From the NCBI GenBank assembly GCA_041940425.1, contig JBGTSF010000018.1, forward strand, positions 1-64,000: DNA of 64,000 nucleotides, read 5' to 3'. The first letter of the stretch is position 1; the number at the start of each line of letters is the position of its first letter. Below are positions 49,844 through 59,100 of the stretch, piece after piece. A model generated the notes under the pieces. That model searched no databases, was not told the DNA's origin, and saw nothing but the letters and a program-made list of their open reading frames with translations. The stretch comes from DATHTS01 sp041940425. GTDB taxonomy: Bacteria; Acidobacteriota; Blastocatellia; Pyrinomonadales; Pyrinomonadaceae. Made by a program: the position numbers and the translations under genes.

Positions 49844-50596
49844 TTACAGAAAATCGAAAATCGTTTTTATTGCCAAGATAAAAACCGTTCCTAAGAAGAT
49901 TCGTTTGATCCAAACGTCGTTTAGTTTTGTTACCGTTTTTGCGCCGACATAAGCGGCAATAAACATTGTAACGGCTAGGATAAGTCCTAATTTGTAATCA
50001 ATCAAATTCTGCCAAGCGAAAATTATCGTGGCAATCATTGAAGAAAAAACATTGATAAATTTTGTCGAAGCGATTGATTCGGTAAAGGTCATTCCGAAAA
50101 ACGCTACATAGACGGCGGTCAAAACCGTTACATAACCGCCGCTGTAAAGCCCGCCGTAGATTCCCAGAAGAAACGTCAGAATGTAAGTCAAAACGACGGC
50201 TCGCGGCGAAATTTCGGCGACCGCCGCAATTCCCGCATCGCGTTTTAAAAGCGTGAACAGCGCGACGGCGATCATTGCCGCCGAAACGATTATTTTGATG
50301 CCCGCGTTCGTAATCAATCCGACGAGCAATGCGCCGATTGCCGAACTTATCAATGTCAAACCAACGAGCGGCGCGATTTTCTTTTTGTCAATAATTCCCT
50401 GCCGCAAAAAAGGAATCGTCGCGCCGATGTTCATAAACGTCAAACCGAACATATTCGTCGCCACGGCGGTTTTCGCGTCAATCCCGAACTGGAACATCAC
50501 GGGAACGGTAACGAGCGAATTGCTTCCCGTGACGACACCGACCATGCTTGTCAGAGCAAACAGTAAAATCAAAATGATCCATGCGGAAACCGCCAT
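49844..50596 (-). CDS. TSUP-family (TauE/SafE) membrane transporter
   Basis: 250 residues with eight or so hydrophobic segments. The family is recognised from ILLFALTSMVGVVTGSNSLVTVPVMFQFGIDAKTAVATNMFGLTFMNIGATIPFL and the second-half repeat FLLGIYGGLYSGGYVTVLTAVYVAFFGMTFTESIASTKFINVFSS, each with the G-x-G-S/G-x-P-turn. These proteins export sulfite, sulfoacetate or related organic anions. Translation is coupled to the DUF4350 gene (one-base overlap). Substrate unknown. Confidence 0.88.
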   Translation of the reverse strand: MAVSAWIILILLFALTSMVGVVTGSNSLVTVPVMFQFGIDAKTAVATNMFGLTFMNIGATIPFLRQGIIDKKKIAPLVGLTLISSAIGALLVGLITNAGIKIIVSAAMIAVALFTLLKRDAGIAAVAEISPRAVVLTYILTFLLGIYGGLYSGGYVTVLTAVYVAFFGMTFTESIASTKFINVFSSMIATIIFAWQNLIDYKLGLILAVTMFIAAYVGAKTVTKLNDVWIKRIFLGTVFILAIKTIFDFL

Positions 50597-52074
50597 TATA
50601 TTTTTCTTCCCGTTCGCCTCAAGCCCAGATTTTCCTCGATCCCGCGTAAATCGCTTGTTAATTTCAAAACCGTTTTTTTATTCGTCGGTTCGCCGTGCAT
50701 GATGTCTTCGCATTTCCGCATCAGGTTGTAAATTTCGAGTTCGTCGCGCTCCAATCTTTCCGACAGAAGCCGGGCGAAATCTTTGCGCGAAGTGCTTTGA
50801 TTGTCAACTCCGAGAAGACGCGACACGCGGCGGCGAAAATCCGTGTAAATATTTTCGATGGCGAGATCGTAGCCTTTCGTTCTCTGCTGAAGCTGTGCCA
50901 TCGCCGCGACGTATTCGAGTTTTGAAAGCCGGTCGGGTTCGTCAAGCGGAAGCGGGCGGGCAAAGCGGCGGCTCTGGCTGAAAAAAATGAGCGCGACGAG
51001 CAGAACGATCTGTCCGAGAATCGGCAAAACCGGCGTTCCCGCAAAATACTGCAACAGACGGTTGTCGTTCACGCCGAAGCCCTGATGATATTCGTCAAAG
51101 GCGATGATGCCGCCCGTCGAAGCGACGATATTGATGCCGATCTGCGAATTGTCAACCAGATTTATCCCGCCGTTTGAAACGATAAACGGGTCGGTTAGAA
51201 AAATTATTCTGCCCGAACCGAACGGCGCGTCAACCAGTATGTTTTTTTCGCCGTTTGAAAGATGAACTACGGGAGCGATGTGCGACGGATTGGCGGACGG
51301 TTCTTCGTCTTCCGCGTCGCCAGCTTCGCTTTCGTTTTCGGCGGCGGGTTTGGGCGGCGGCGGTTGTGTCAGACGAAACAGGCTGTCGTCCTGATCGTTT
51401 TCGTTTTCAAAATTCGAATTTGTATTTACGCTGAACCCCGTGTCTTTTTCGATCAGTTCCGGGTGCGTGTTGAATTTCGGGAGATTTACTTCCGCATCGG
51501 CGAATCGTTCGAAATTGACCGTTCCGGCAAAACGCGACGGCTGGACGGCGTTTATTCCGCTCGTAAAAATGCTCGGCTGGACGGGTTTCGCGGCGGTCGT
51601 TTTGTCGGTCATCTGATTCGGATTTGCCGGATCAATCTCGAACGATAAAGCGTCGGACGGAAAGACAAGCGACAAACGCCAGTTGGCTGTCGTCGCGGTC
51701 AATTCCTGCGGCGGTTCGCGGTCAATCAAAACCAAAATCCCGCCGCTCGCCGTCCAATCGAGAATCTGTTTGGCTTCCGTTTCATCAATCTCGCGGCGCG
51801 TTTTGCCGATAATGACAAAAACGGACGGAGCGTTTTGACCGTAATTTAAAAGCTGGGACGGCGGTTCCTGCCAGCGCGTAACTCTGCGCCCGGTTTCCGA
51901 AAGAAGATCGTAAAAAGCGCGCGTGCCGGTCGCGCCCGTATTATATGTCGAACGGTTCGGTCTGACCTCGTTATCGGCTTCTTCTTCTCTCTGCACATAC
52001 GAAATCGCGTTCAGCACGACGAGCAGAACAATGACGATAATTACGCCGAAAAATATGAGCAGTTTTTGCTTCAT
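50596..52074 (-). CDS. DUF4350-domain protein
   Basis: 492 residues. N-terminal helix LLIFFGVIIVIVLLVVLNAI, then the DUF4350 region (NTGATGTRAFYDLLSETGRRVTRWQEPPSQL, VFVIIGKTRREIDETEAKQILDWTASGGILVLID) and later DAPFGSGRIIFLTDPFIVSNGGINLVDN..AFDEYHQGFG, one more transmembrane helix (ILGQIVLLVALIFFSQS), and a cytoplasmic helical tail with LLGVDNQSTSRKDFARLLSERL. The domain resembles the GldG/IFT52-type glutamine-amidotransferase fold. It belongs with MoxR and DUF4129. The gene's 5' end faces the inserted four-helix-bundle unit. Confidence 0.88.
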   Translation of the reverse strand: MKQKLLIFFGVIIVIVLLVVLNAISYVQREEEADNEVRPNRSTYNTGATGTRAFYDLLSETGRRVTRWQEPPSQLLNYGQNAPSVFVIIGKTRREIDETEAKQILDWTASGGILVLIDREPPQELTATTANWRLSLVFPSDALSFEIDPANPNQMTDKTTAAKPVQPSIFTSGINAVQPSRFAGTVNFERFADAEVNLPKFNTHPELIEKDTGFSVNTNSNFENENDQDDSLFRLTQPPPPKPAAENESEAGDAEDEEPSANPSHIAPVVHLSNGEKNILVDAPFGSGRIIFLTDPFIVSNGGINLVDNSQIGINIVASTGGIIAFDEYHQGFGVNDNRLLQYFAGTPVLPILGQIVLLVALIFFSQSRRFARPLPLDEPDRLSKLEYVAAMAQLQQRTKGYDLAIENIYTDFRRRVSRLLGVDNQSTSRKDFARLLSERLERDELEIYNLMRKCEDIMHGEPTNKKTVLKLTSDLRGIEENLGLRRTGRKI

Positions 52075-52085
52075 TACTTTTATAA

Positions 52086-52547
52086 AAAGTAGGCAGCGGC
52101 ACTAGGCAGTAAGCAGTTTGCCGCTCTATCTCGGAAGAAATTTTTCGGGATGCAAAATCATATTTCCAAGCATTCGTCCTACTTCTTCATATCCTTTTAT
52201 TAATCTTTCGTGATCTTGCACCGAAAGATACCCGCAGTCTTCAGCAAAATCCAACCATAGAGTTGTTTCCGTAGCTTCACCGTCCGCATCCGACATTTTA
52301 TTGACGAAAGCCTTCGGATATTGCCGCTTTCGATAGCTCTCGGCAATATTAGCCGGAACGCTTCTTGATGAACGGCGAATTTGATCGGTTAAAGAATATC
52401 TTTCCTCCGCCGGAAAATTTTTCGACAAACGAAATATTTCCATCGCCAATTCATAAGACAATTGAAAGACTCTCAGACTTTTATATCCTCTCGATTCAGA
52501 CATAACAAAATCTAAACTGCCTACTGCCTACTGCCGCCGCCTACTGT
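52086..52547. mobile_element. Four-helix-bundle gene flanked by 34-bp inverted repeats
   Basis: The left arm 52086-52119 (AAAGTAGGCAGCGGCACTAG..) and the complement of the right arm 52514-52547 (AAACTGCCTACTGCCTACTG..) match at 30 of 34 positions. The only gene between them is the S23-type gene. The unit separates DUF4129 from DUF4350 genes inside an operon that is otherwise close-spaced. The right arm encodes the last residues of the DUF4129 protein (TVGGGSRQ and stop). Confidence 0.7.
52126..52503 (-). CDS. S23-type four-helix-bundle protein
   Basis: 125 residues. The hallmark is SLTDQIRRSSRSVPANIAESYRKR, in a short helical protein: YKSLRVFQLSYELAMEIFRLSKNFPAEERY before it and ATETTLWLDFAEDCGYLSVQDHERLIKGYEEVGRMLGNMI after it. 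This family was first seen in intervening sequences of 23S rRNA genes and is related to the accessory protein of diversity-generating retroelements. Function unknown. Neither a 23S rRNA gene nor a reverse transcriptase is nearby. The gene occupies most of a small unit bounded by inverted repeats. Confidence 0.92.
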   Translation of the reverse strand: MSESRGYKSLRVFQLSYELAMEIFRLSKNFPAEERYSLTDQIRRSSRSVPANIAESYRKRQYPKAFVNKMSDADGEATETTLWLDFAEDCGYLSVQDHERLIKGYEEVGRMLGNMILHPEKFLPR

Positions 52548-53588
52548 CTTCCGGTAATCTTCTTTAAATTCATTCCAATCTTTTTCATCGGCTTCCTGAA
52601 AACCATACCAATGACGCTCGAAATTATTCGTCAGTCCGTTCATATTTTGATAAAGTTCGCGGCGTTTGCGAACGTCGCGCAGATAATCGCGGTTGGTTTT
52701 GTTCTTTGACAAGCCGATCACTTTGCGGTCGGCAAGTTCGCACAAAAGCGCGATGTAGCCTTTGCGGATCGCGCCGCGCAGGTCGCCTTCGCGCGCCAGA
52801 TTTTCGGCTTGATTGAAAAGATTGCCGGATGTTTCGTCCGCCGCGATCTTTTCGCCCAAAATGACGCGCTCTTCTTTTTCCTTGCGCTCGCGGTTTTTGA
52901 TGCGGGCGGCGATAAACGGCGCGAATTTGTAGATCAAAAATCCGAGCAAACCGATAACCAATGCGTAGAGCAGAATCTGCAGAAAAAACGGTATCGCCTG
53001 AAATCCGGTCGGTTCTTTCAGCACCGGCGGTTCGGGTTCGGGGAAAAGGCTTTTCAGCCATTCTCTGAATCTTCGCAGGGCGCGGGCGACCGCGCTTTCT
53101 CCCTGCTCTTCGGGGCGCGCGTATTCTTCGCGTTTGAGAATCTCGGCGAGTTTTTGTTTTTCCTCGTCCTTGGTTCGGTTTCCGGCGGTCGCGTTTTCGA
53201 GTTCAATGATCTTCTGCTCGACGGCATCGAGACGCTCGTAAATTTCAGCTAATATCTGACGGCGTTCGGGCGCGTCCGGTTTCAAATCTTTATAGCTGGC
53301 AAATTTATTTAGAAGCCATTCGTTGTCGGTTTCGACGCTTCCGCCCTGCCATTCGATCTTTTGCTTCGGCGGAAAAAGTCCGGGCAGTTCTTCGTAAACT
53401 TCGGCGATAAAATTTTCTTTTTCTTCATCCGTCCAATCGTCTTCGGGAGCAAGCAATTTATTTAAATCTTCCTTCAGATGACCGATGTTTTCGCGGTATT
53501 CGCTCAAGGTCGCGCCCATCGCGGCAAAGGAAAATAAAAGTAGCGAGATAAGAATTTTGAGAATGAATTTTACGAAAATTTTATTCAT
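52521..53588 (-). CDS. DUF4129-domain protein
   Basis: 355 residues. Signal/TM start (ILKILISLLLFSFAAMGA), coiled-coil region, one transmembrane helix (FFLQILLYALVIGLLGFLIYKFAPFIAAR), then the DUF4129 helical domain (LFNQAENLAREGDLRGAIRKGYIALLCELADRKVIGLSKNKTNRDYLRDVRKR, LTNNFERHWYGFQEADEKDW). The domain follows transglutaminase or DUF4350 modules in envelope operons with MoxR. The last codons, after the conserved end, lie in the right inverted repeat of the four-helix-bundle unit. Confidence 0.85.
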   Translation of the reverse strand: MNKIFVKFILKILISLLLFSFAAMGATLSEYRENIGHLKEDLNKLLAPEDDWTDEEKENFIAEVYEELPGLFPPKQKIEWQGGSVETDNEWLLNKFASYKDLKPDAPERRQILAEIYERLDAVEQKIIELENATAGNRTKDEEKQKLAEILKREEYARPEEQGESAVARALRRFREWLKSLFPEPEPPVLKEPTGFQAIPFFLQILLYALVIGLLGFLIYKFAPFIAARIKNRERKEKEERVILGEKIAADETSGNLFNQAENLAREGDLRGAIRKGYIALLCELADRKVIGLSKNKTNRDYLRDVRKRRELYQNMNGLTNNFERHWYGFQEADEKDWNEFKEDYRKTVGGGSRQ

Positions 53589-53594
53589 TGCCGT

Positions 53595-54704
53595 TTAATC
53601 CGAATCGAGTCCGAGCGAAGTCATCGAAGATTTTTGCCGCGCCGGTGCGGATTTCGCTATAGAATGATCTGCCAGCGCGGGCTGGAGCGGATTGACGAAA
53701 TCGCGCGGCACGTTCGGAATGTCGCCCAAACGCCGCGCCGCCATCAGTTCGATGTCGTAGCCTTCGTGCCGGACGCGCTCGTCAACATAGAGCAGGCACA
53801 AACCGATCATCCAGACCGGCGTCAGCAAAATAAGACTGATCTGCGAAACGACCTGATAGGCGATCTCATACCAGACGGGAACGACATCGCTGTCGAACGC
53901 GAGAATCTCAACGCCGTTTGCCCACGCATACCAGCCGAGCGGAATATACAGCAGAGCGAGAGCCGAATAGGTCGCCACGATCGTAAAAATAAAAAGCGCG
54001 GCGAGCCGGCTGACATTTCCGCCCGCCAAGGATACGCTTCTGCCGATCGCCGAAAAAACTCTCTGACCTTCGACGAGCATCACCTGCGGCACATACGCGA
54101 AACGCGAGACCAGCAGAAAGAAAAGCCAGAGCGTAAAAAAGGCGACTACCAGCGACAAAACGACCGAAAAAATAGCGGTCAAGACCGGCGAGAAACTAAA
54201 GACCGCAACCACAATGCCGATCAATATCAGCGCGCCGACAACACCGACGATGAGAATCAGATACCCCGTTAAGGACAGCAAGAAAACCATGATCGCCGAG
54301 GCGGCGATCAAACCGCCGAGCCTGTTTTTGGTATTTTTATAAGTTTCGCGGAAAGTTATCGGCTCGCCGAACAGCAGATGCCGGACGAAATTGCGCGACG
54401 CGCCGCCCATTACGGATAAAACCGCGATTGCTTCGACAAACAAAATCACCAGACTGCCAAGAGCGATAAACAGATAATAAAGCGAAAGCTCGGCTTCATC
54501 GCGCGTCGTGCCGACATTGAAAAGACTTCTCCCCAGATAGCCCCAAAAAATCGAAACCCAGGTCCCGACAAAAATCGGCGGCGCGGCAATCGCTACAAAC
54601 GTCCAGAAATTTTTCCTGTAGAGACGAACCGCGCGGTCAATCAAATCACCCGCACCGAGCGGCGCGAGCGATAGTTGAGGATTAAAGAAATTCTTTTCGG
54701 ACAT
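53595..54704 (-). CDS. Polytopic membrane protein of the MoxR/DUF4129 operon
   Basis: 369 residues with about seven hydrophobic segments (FWTFVAIAAPPIFVGTWVSIFWGYL, LYYLFIALGSLVILFVEAIAVLSV, LTGYLILIVGVVGALILIGIVVAVFSFS, VLSLVVAFFTLWLFFLLVSRFAYVPQVMLVEG, LAALFIFTIVATYSALALLYIPLGWY). N-terminal LGAGDLIDRAVRLYRKNF is the usual start of glycerophosphodiesterase-membrane-like/DUF proteins that lie next to DUF4129. It is the first gene of the leftward operon, 6 bases before DUF4129. Probably an envelope assembly component. Confidence 0.8.
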   Translation of the reverse strand: MSEKNFFNPQLSLAPLGAGDLIDRAVRLYRKNFWTFVAIAAPPIFVGTWVSIFWGYLGRSLFNVGTTRDEAELSLYYLFIALGSLVILFVEAIAVLSVMGGASRNFVRHLLFGEPITFRETYKNTKNRLGGLIAASAIMVFLLSLTGYLILIVGVVGALILIGIVVAVFSFSPVLTAIFSVVLSLVVAFFTLWLFFLLVSRFAYVPQVMLVEGQRVFSAIGRSVSLAGGNVSRLAALFIFTIVATYSALALLYIPLGWYAWANGVEILAFDSDVVPVWYEIAYQVVSQISLILLTPVWMIGLCLLYVDERVRHEGYDIELMAARRLGDIPNVPRDFVNPLQPALADHSIAKSAPARQKSSMTSLGLDSD

Positions 54705-54939
54705 TGATTTTATAAATTTTATTCGATTATAGCCGAAATTTATTTCAGTTGTTAAAGATGCGGTCGGTTTGCTTTCACCTGAAAAATACGAGTTTCCCGT
54801 CAGTCAGTTGGAATCGGCTGAAAACAACCGCTCCCGTCCGTCCGAACAGATCATCGGCTCACTGTTTGACAGTGAACCTGCAGCTTCGTGAATCTTAAAT
54901 TTTAGGATTTGTTTCTTAAAAATCCATGATGCTGAAAAT

Positions 54940-55545
54940 CTACGATTTAGAATCCGATTCAGGCAAAAAATCGGCTAATTCCCGAATCGCGGCAAGCTGT
55001 TCGGTCGTCAGCGGGTATGAAATCGGACCCAGATAAATTTCCAGCGAATTGGCTTCAGCCATTTTTTTCAGGGCTTCCGACGGAACTTTAACAACCATAA
55101 ATTCTTCATACACCGTGTTAAACTTCGGAGGCTCGGATTTATAATCGGTGTTGCCCAACATTATGGCGCGACCCTTTTCTTTATCTTCACTATCGAGTGC
55201 CGCCATGACCGTCTGTGAGCGTAAAAATATATAATTTCTCGCCGACACATAAAAACGAAAATTTATTTCTGCAACCGGCTCGGTTGATTTTTCTCCCTGA
55301 TAGGTATAAAAAATTTCCAAATCCGTCTGATGCAGCGGAATGTCCTTAGATGCTTGTTTCTCTAATATCAATTTAGAAATCCTTAATTCTTTCAGCCGGA
55401 CAGTGGTCAAATTTTTTTTCTTATCGTATTTAACGATAACGTTTGACTTTGATTTATCACCGCTTTGTTTTTTGTCTTGCGCCGAAACGGAACAAACATA
55501 AACGAAAAGCAACGTCACCACAAGCGTTTTAATGATCACCTTCAT
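54940..55545 (-). CDS. Secreted protein of unknown function
   Basis: 201 residues from the ATG at 55545 (GGAG upstream). Signal peptide VIIKTLVVTLLFVYVCSVSAQ; mature part VIVKYDKKKNLTTVRLKELRISKLILEKQASKDIPLHQTDLEIFYTYQGEKSTEPVAEINFRFYVSARNYIFLRSQTVMAALD is beta-rich and ends with IRELADFLPESDSKS. No recognised family; similar exported proteins of this size are frequent here. Divergent from the receptor gene, with a 649-base gap. Confidence 0.65.
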   Translation of the reverse strand: MKVIIKTLVVTLLFVYVCSVSAQDKKQSGDKSKSNVIVKYDKKKNLTTVRLKELRISKLILEKQASKDIPLHQTDLEIFYTYQGEKSTEPVAEINFRFYVSARNYIFLRSQTVMAALDSEDKEKGRAIMLGNTDYKSEPPKFNTVYEEFMVVKVPSEALKKMAEANSLEIYLGPISYPLTTEQLAAIRELADFLPESDSKS

Positions 55546-55875
55546 AAATTCTCCATAGAAATATTTATTCGAAATTAGGCTCATATAATTTACAAAACAC
55601 TAAAGCGGAATTACGGATCTTTAGATTTTTATTAATTGAAATATGACCACCCAGAAAACTCTTATACATTAAGTCGAGGAAAATAATCAACCGTTTTCAA
55701 CGGTAAAACCGCTGACCATAAACCGCTCCAACATCAAACGGCGGTCATTTACGAACTAAAATCGGATCTGGCTGAAGGTCAAAATAAATTTCCGCTGACT
55801 CGATAAATCTGTTTTCCGAACATCTATTCGTTTCCTAAAAAACCGATTAGATACTGCTGATTTCATTCTGCCGAT

Positions 55876-55968
55876 TTCATAAAATCGTATCCGCAAATTA
55901 GTAAATCAATTCATAAAATTGTATCCACAAATTAGTAAATCAATTCATTTTTTTGAAATGAATTGATT
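55876..55968. repeat. 34-bp tandem duplication followed by a hairpin
   Basis: Units 55876-55909 and 55910-55943 (TTCATAAAATCGTATCCGCA.. and TTCATAAAATTGTATCCACA..) differ at two positions. Directly after, AATCAATTCATTT pairs exactly with AAATGAATTGATT over a 5-base loop. They lie in the 649-base gap 55546-56194, which otherwise shows only the possible promoter below and no gene I can support. Confidence 0.65.
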
Positions 55969-56032
55969 ACGACCGGTTTCTTTTGGCGTTATAAAGCCTT
56001 TATATCTAGATAGATAATACCCTTAAACCGCA

Positions 56033-56049
56033 AAGGCACGACTTTTGCT
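56033..56049 (+). promoter_or_regulatory. Candidate sigma-54 promoter of the TonB-dependent receptor
   Basis: AAGGCACGACTTTTGCT matches TGGCACG-n4-TTGCT at all positions except the first; GG and GC are separated by exactly 10 bases. It is about 145 bases upstream of the receptor ATG, and a sigma-54 activator gene follows the receptor. The flanking ACCGCAAAGGCACG also looks like the CGCAAAG repeat words, so chance is possible. Confidence 0.45.
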
Positions 56050-56194
56050 TAAACAGAAATCGTAATTCTTCCTTTTTATAATGCCAAAATTCAATAATAA
56101 ATCTCGAAAATTTTCGGATTAATCTGCAAAGATTTAATTATTATTTTTGGGAAAAATTAATAAAACCAAACAACCTAAAAGTAGGAGGATTTCA

Positions 56195-59100
56195 ATGAAA
56201 AGTTTTTTGTTAGCTTTACTGCTTCTAACAATGTTTACTCTTGTTGCATTTGCTCAATCTAACACGGGTAATCTTGTCGGAACAGTATCCGATGCGAGCG
56301 GAATTATTCCGGGAGCGACTGTGGTCATCAAAGACAATCAGACCGGTAAGGAAAGAACCGTAACAACCAACGACGAAGGAGCTTTTACCTTGTCTCAGCT
56401 CGATGTCGGAACATACACGGTTACGGTTACTTCTCAAGGACGTAAAACGCAGTCTTATACGGACGTTAAAATTGACGTAGGTAAAACCTACTCGCTCAAT
56501 GCGACGATGGAAGTCGGTGAAGTTTCCGAAATCGTCACGGTCGCCGCCGGTGCCGATGTCATCAACGCTACCAGCGGTGAGATAAGCACGACGGTTACAC
56601 AACGCCAGATCGTCGAATTGCCGCTTAACGGTCGCAACCCGCTTTCGCTCGTCTTATTGCAGGCGGGAACGTCTTCGAACAGCGCGCAGAACACGACCAT
56701 TAACGGACAGCGTTCTTCGTTCACCAATATTACGCGCGACGGTATTAACGTTCAGGATAATTTTATCCGCGCCAATGCGGTGGATTTTATCCCGGATCGC
56801 CCGAATGTGGACGATACCGGCGAATTTACGATCGTTACGCAGAATGCCGGTGCCGAATCCGGTTACGGCGCATCGCAAATTCAACTCGTTACACCGAGAG
56901 GTTCGAATTCATTTCACGGGGCGGCGTATATTTATAACCGCAACTCCGTCGTCGCGGCAAACAGTTTCTTTAACAATTTTTCGAGAATTCAACGCCCGTT
57001 CTTAAACCGTAATCAATTCGGCGGAAAACTCGGCGGTCCGATCTGGAAAAATAAAGTGTTTTTCTTTGCCGGCTATGAAGGATTTCGTCTTCGGCAATCC
57101 GTAACCGCCAACAGAACGATTCTGTTGCCGAACGCTCGTAACGGTATTTTTACATATCAGGACACGTCGGGCGTGATTCGCACGGTGAATATTTTTACAC
57201 TGGCAGCCGGACTTCCCAACAATCCGCCGACCGGAATAGATGCCGTAATTCAAAGCCGTATTTTGGCTAATGTGCCGACGACCGGCAACAATACGACTCT
57301 CGGCGATCAGCTTAATACGACCGGTTTCACAACGCCCATTACGTCAAATCAGGATCGTGAAGCCTTTACTTCCCGATTTGACTGGGATATGAACGAAAAA
57401 AGCTCTATCGGCGGAGTTTATCAATTCAAAAAAGAACTGCTTCAGCGCACCGACCTGAACGCGCAGCAAGGCGGAGCAGCCTGCTGTTACACGACTACGC
57501 CGGACGGATTTCAGGATGCCCATACCCCGTTTCTCTCCTTATGGTGGAGATGGACGCCGAACAGCACCTTGACAAATGAAGTGCGAGGCGGCTGGCAGGG
57601 AAGCGACCCGGCTTTCGGTACGAACAGCGGCGATCCCGCATATTTCATTCAAGTGCCGCTGATCAACAATCCCGAATCGGGATTTCAGGCGCAGGGACGC
57701 AAAACCGATATTTACAATTTCCAGGACAACGCGGTTTGGGTGCGCGGCAATCACGCTATTCGTTTCGGCGGTCAGTATAACGCTTTCAGAGCCGACCCGT
57801 TCGGACCCGGAGCGTTCGGCGCGCCGTATATTCCGAACTACGTTCTCGGAGGCGGAACAACTCCTGCTTTCACGGTAACGACATTCAACGCCGCGGCAGG
57901 ATGTAATGCCGGAACCGGAGCGAACTGCATCAGTTCCGTAACTACTGCCAACAGCTTGCTCGCTTTGCTGGGCGGTTTGATCGGCAGTGCCAACCAAACA
58001 TTTACCGCAGCCAGTCGAAGCGGTAATCTGGAACCGGTTCCCCCGTCCAGAAGATTACATTTTGAACACTATTCGTTCTATGTGTCGGATCAATGGCGCA
58101 TCAGACCGGAGCTTACGTTAAATTTCGGCGCTCGCTACGAATTGTTCACGCCGATTCGTGAGCCTGACGGGCTTGCTTTAGAACCGGTTCAGAACGGCAG
58201 AGATATTATTACGACAATTCTTGATCCGAACGGAACTTATGACTTTGTCGGAACAAATAACGGCGGAACGAATTTCTTCAAAACCGATAAAAACAATATC
58301 GCTCCCGTCGTCAGCTTTGCCTGGTCGCCGACCTTTAAAAATAAAGTTTTGGGAAGTCTTTTCCCCGGTGATGGCAGAACCGTTTTCCGCGCCGGTTATC
58401 GTCTCAGCTACGTTAACGACGAATTTATTCGCGCGGCTGACAACGCTCTGATCGGAAATCAAGGCTTGACTCAAGGCTTGACCACCGGAAGTATCCCGGG
58501 CGGCGGCGCGCGCTTTAACAATTTACCGACGTTTACGGCACCGACACTGCAAGTTCCGAGAACTTACGCTCAGAACAATGCCCTTGCCGCCAACTTCGGA
58601 ACGGTGTTCGCTATTGACCCGGATTTACAAGTGCCGGCTTCGCACGAATTCAGCATCGGCGTTCAACGGGAAATCGGTTTCCAAACCGCTTTTGAAGTTC
58701 GCTACGTCCATGCGCAAAGCAACAATCTGGTTCGCGGTCTCGACTTTAACCAGGTTAAGATTTTTGGCAACGGATTCTTTGAAGATTTTATGCGTGCCAG
58801 AAACAATCTGAGCTTTAACCTTCCGGTTAACTGCACGGTGGCAGCCAACGGACCAAACTGTCAGCCGCTTCAGTTGTTAAATCAAGCCCCGTTCAACACA
58901 AGCCCGTTTGGTAATCCGCTCAGCTTCTCGAATACGATCAATCCTATTCGAGCCGGCGATGTCGGAGAATTGGCTTTAGTTTACCTGGCTACTTTCAGAA
59001 CCGGAAACAATGTGCTTTTGGCTAACCCGAATACGGGCGTAGCGGATTTATTAACCAACTCCGCAAAATCCCGTTATAATGCTCTGCAAGCCGAAATTCG

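Noticed and set aside
55600..56140. Decayed gene upstream of the receptor
   Set aside because: Translations in all frames give frequent stops and nothing recognisable; the sequence looks like a regulatory leader.
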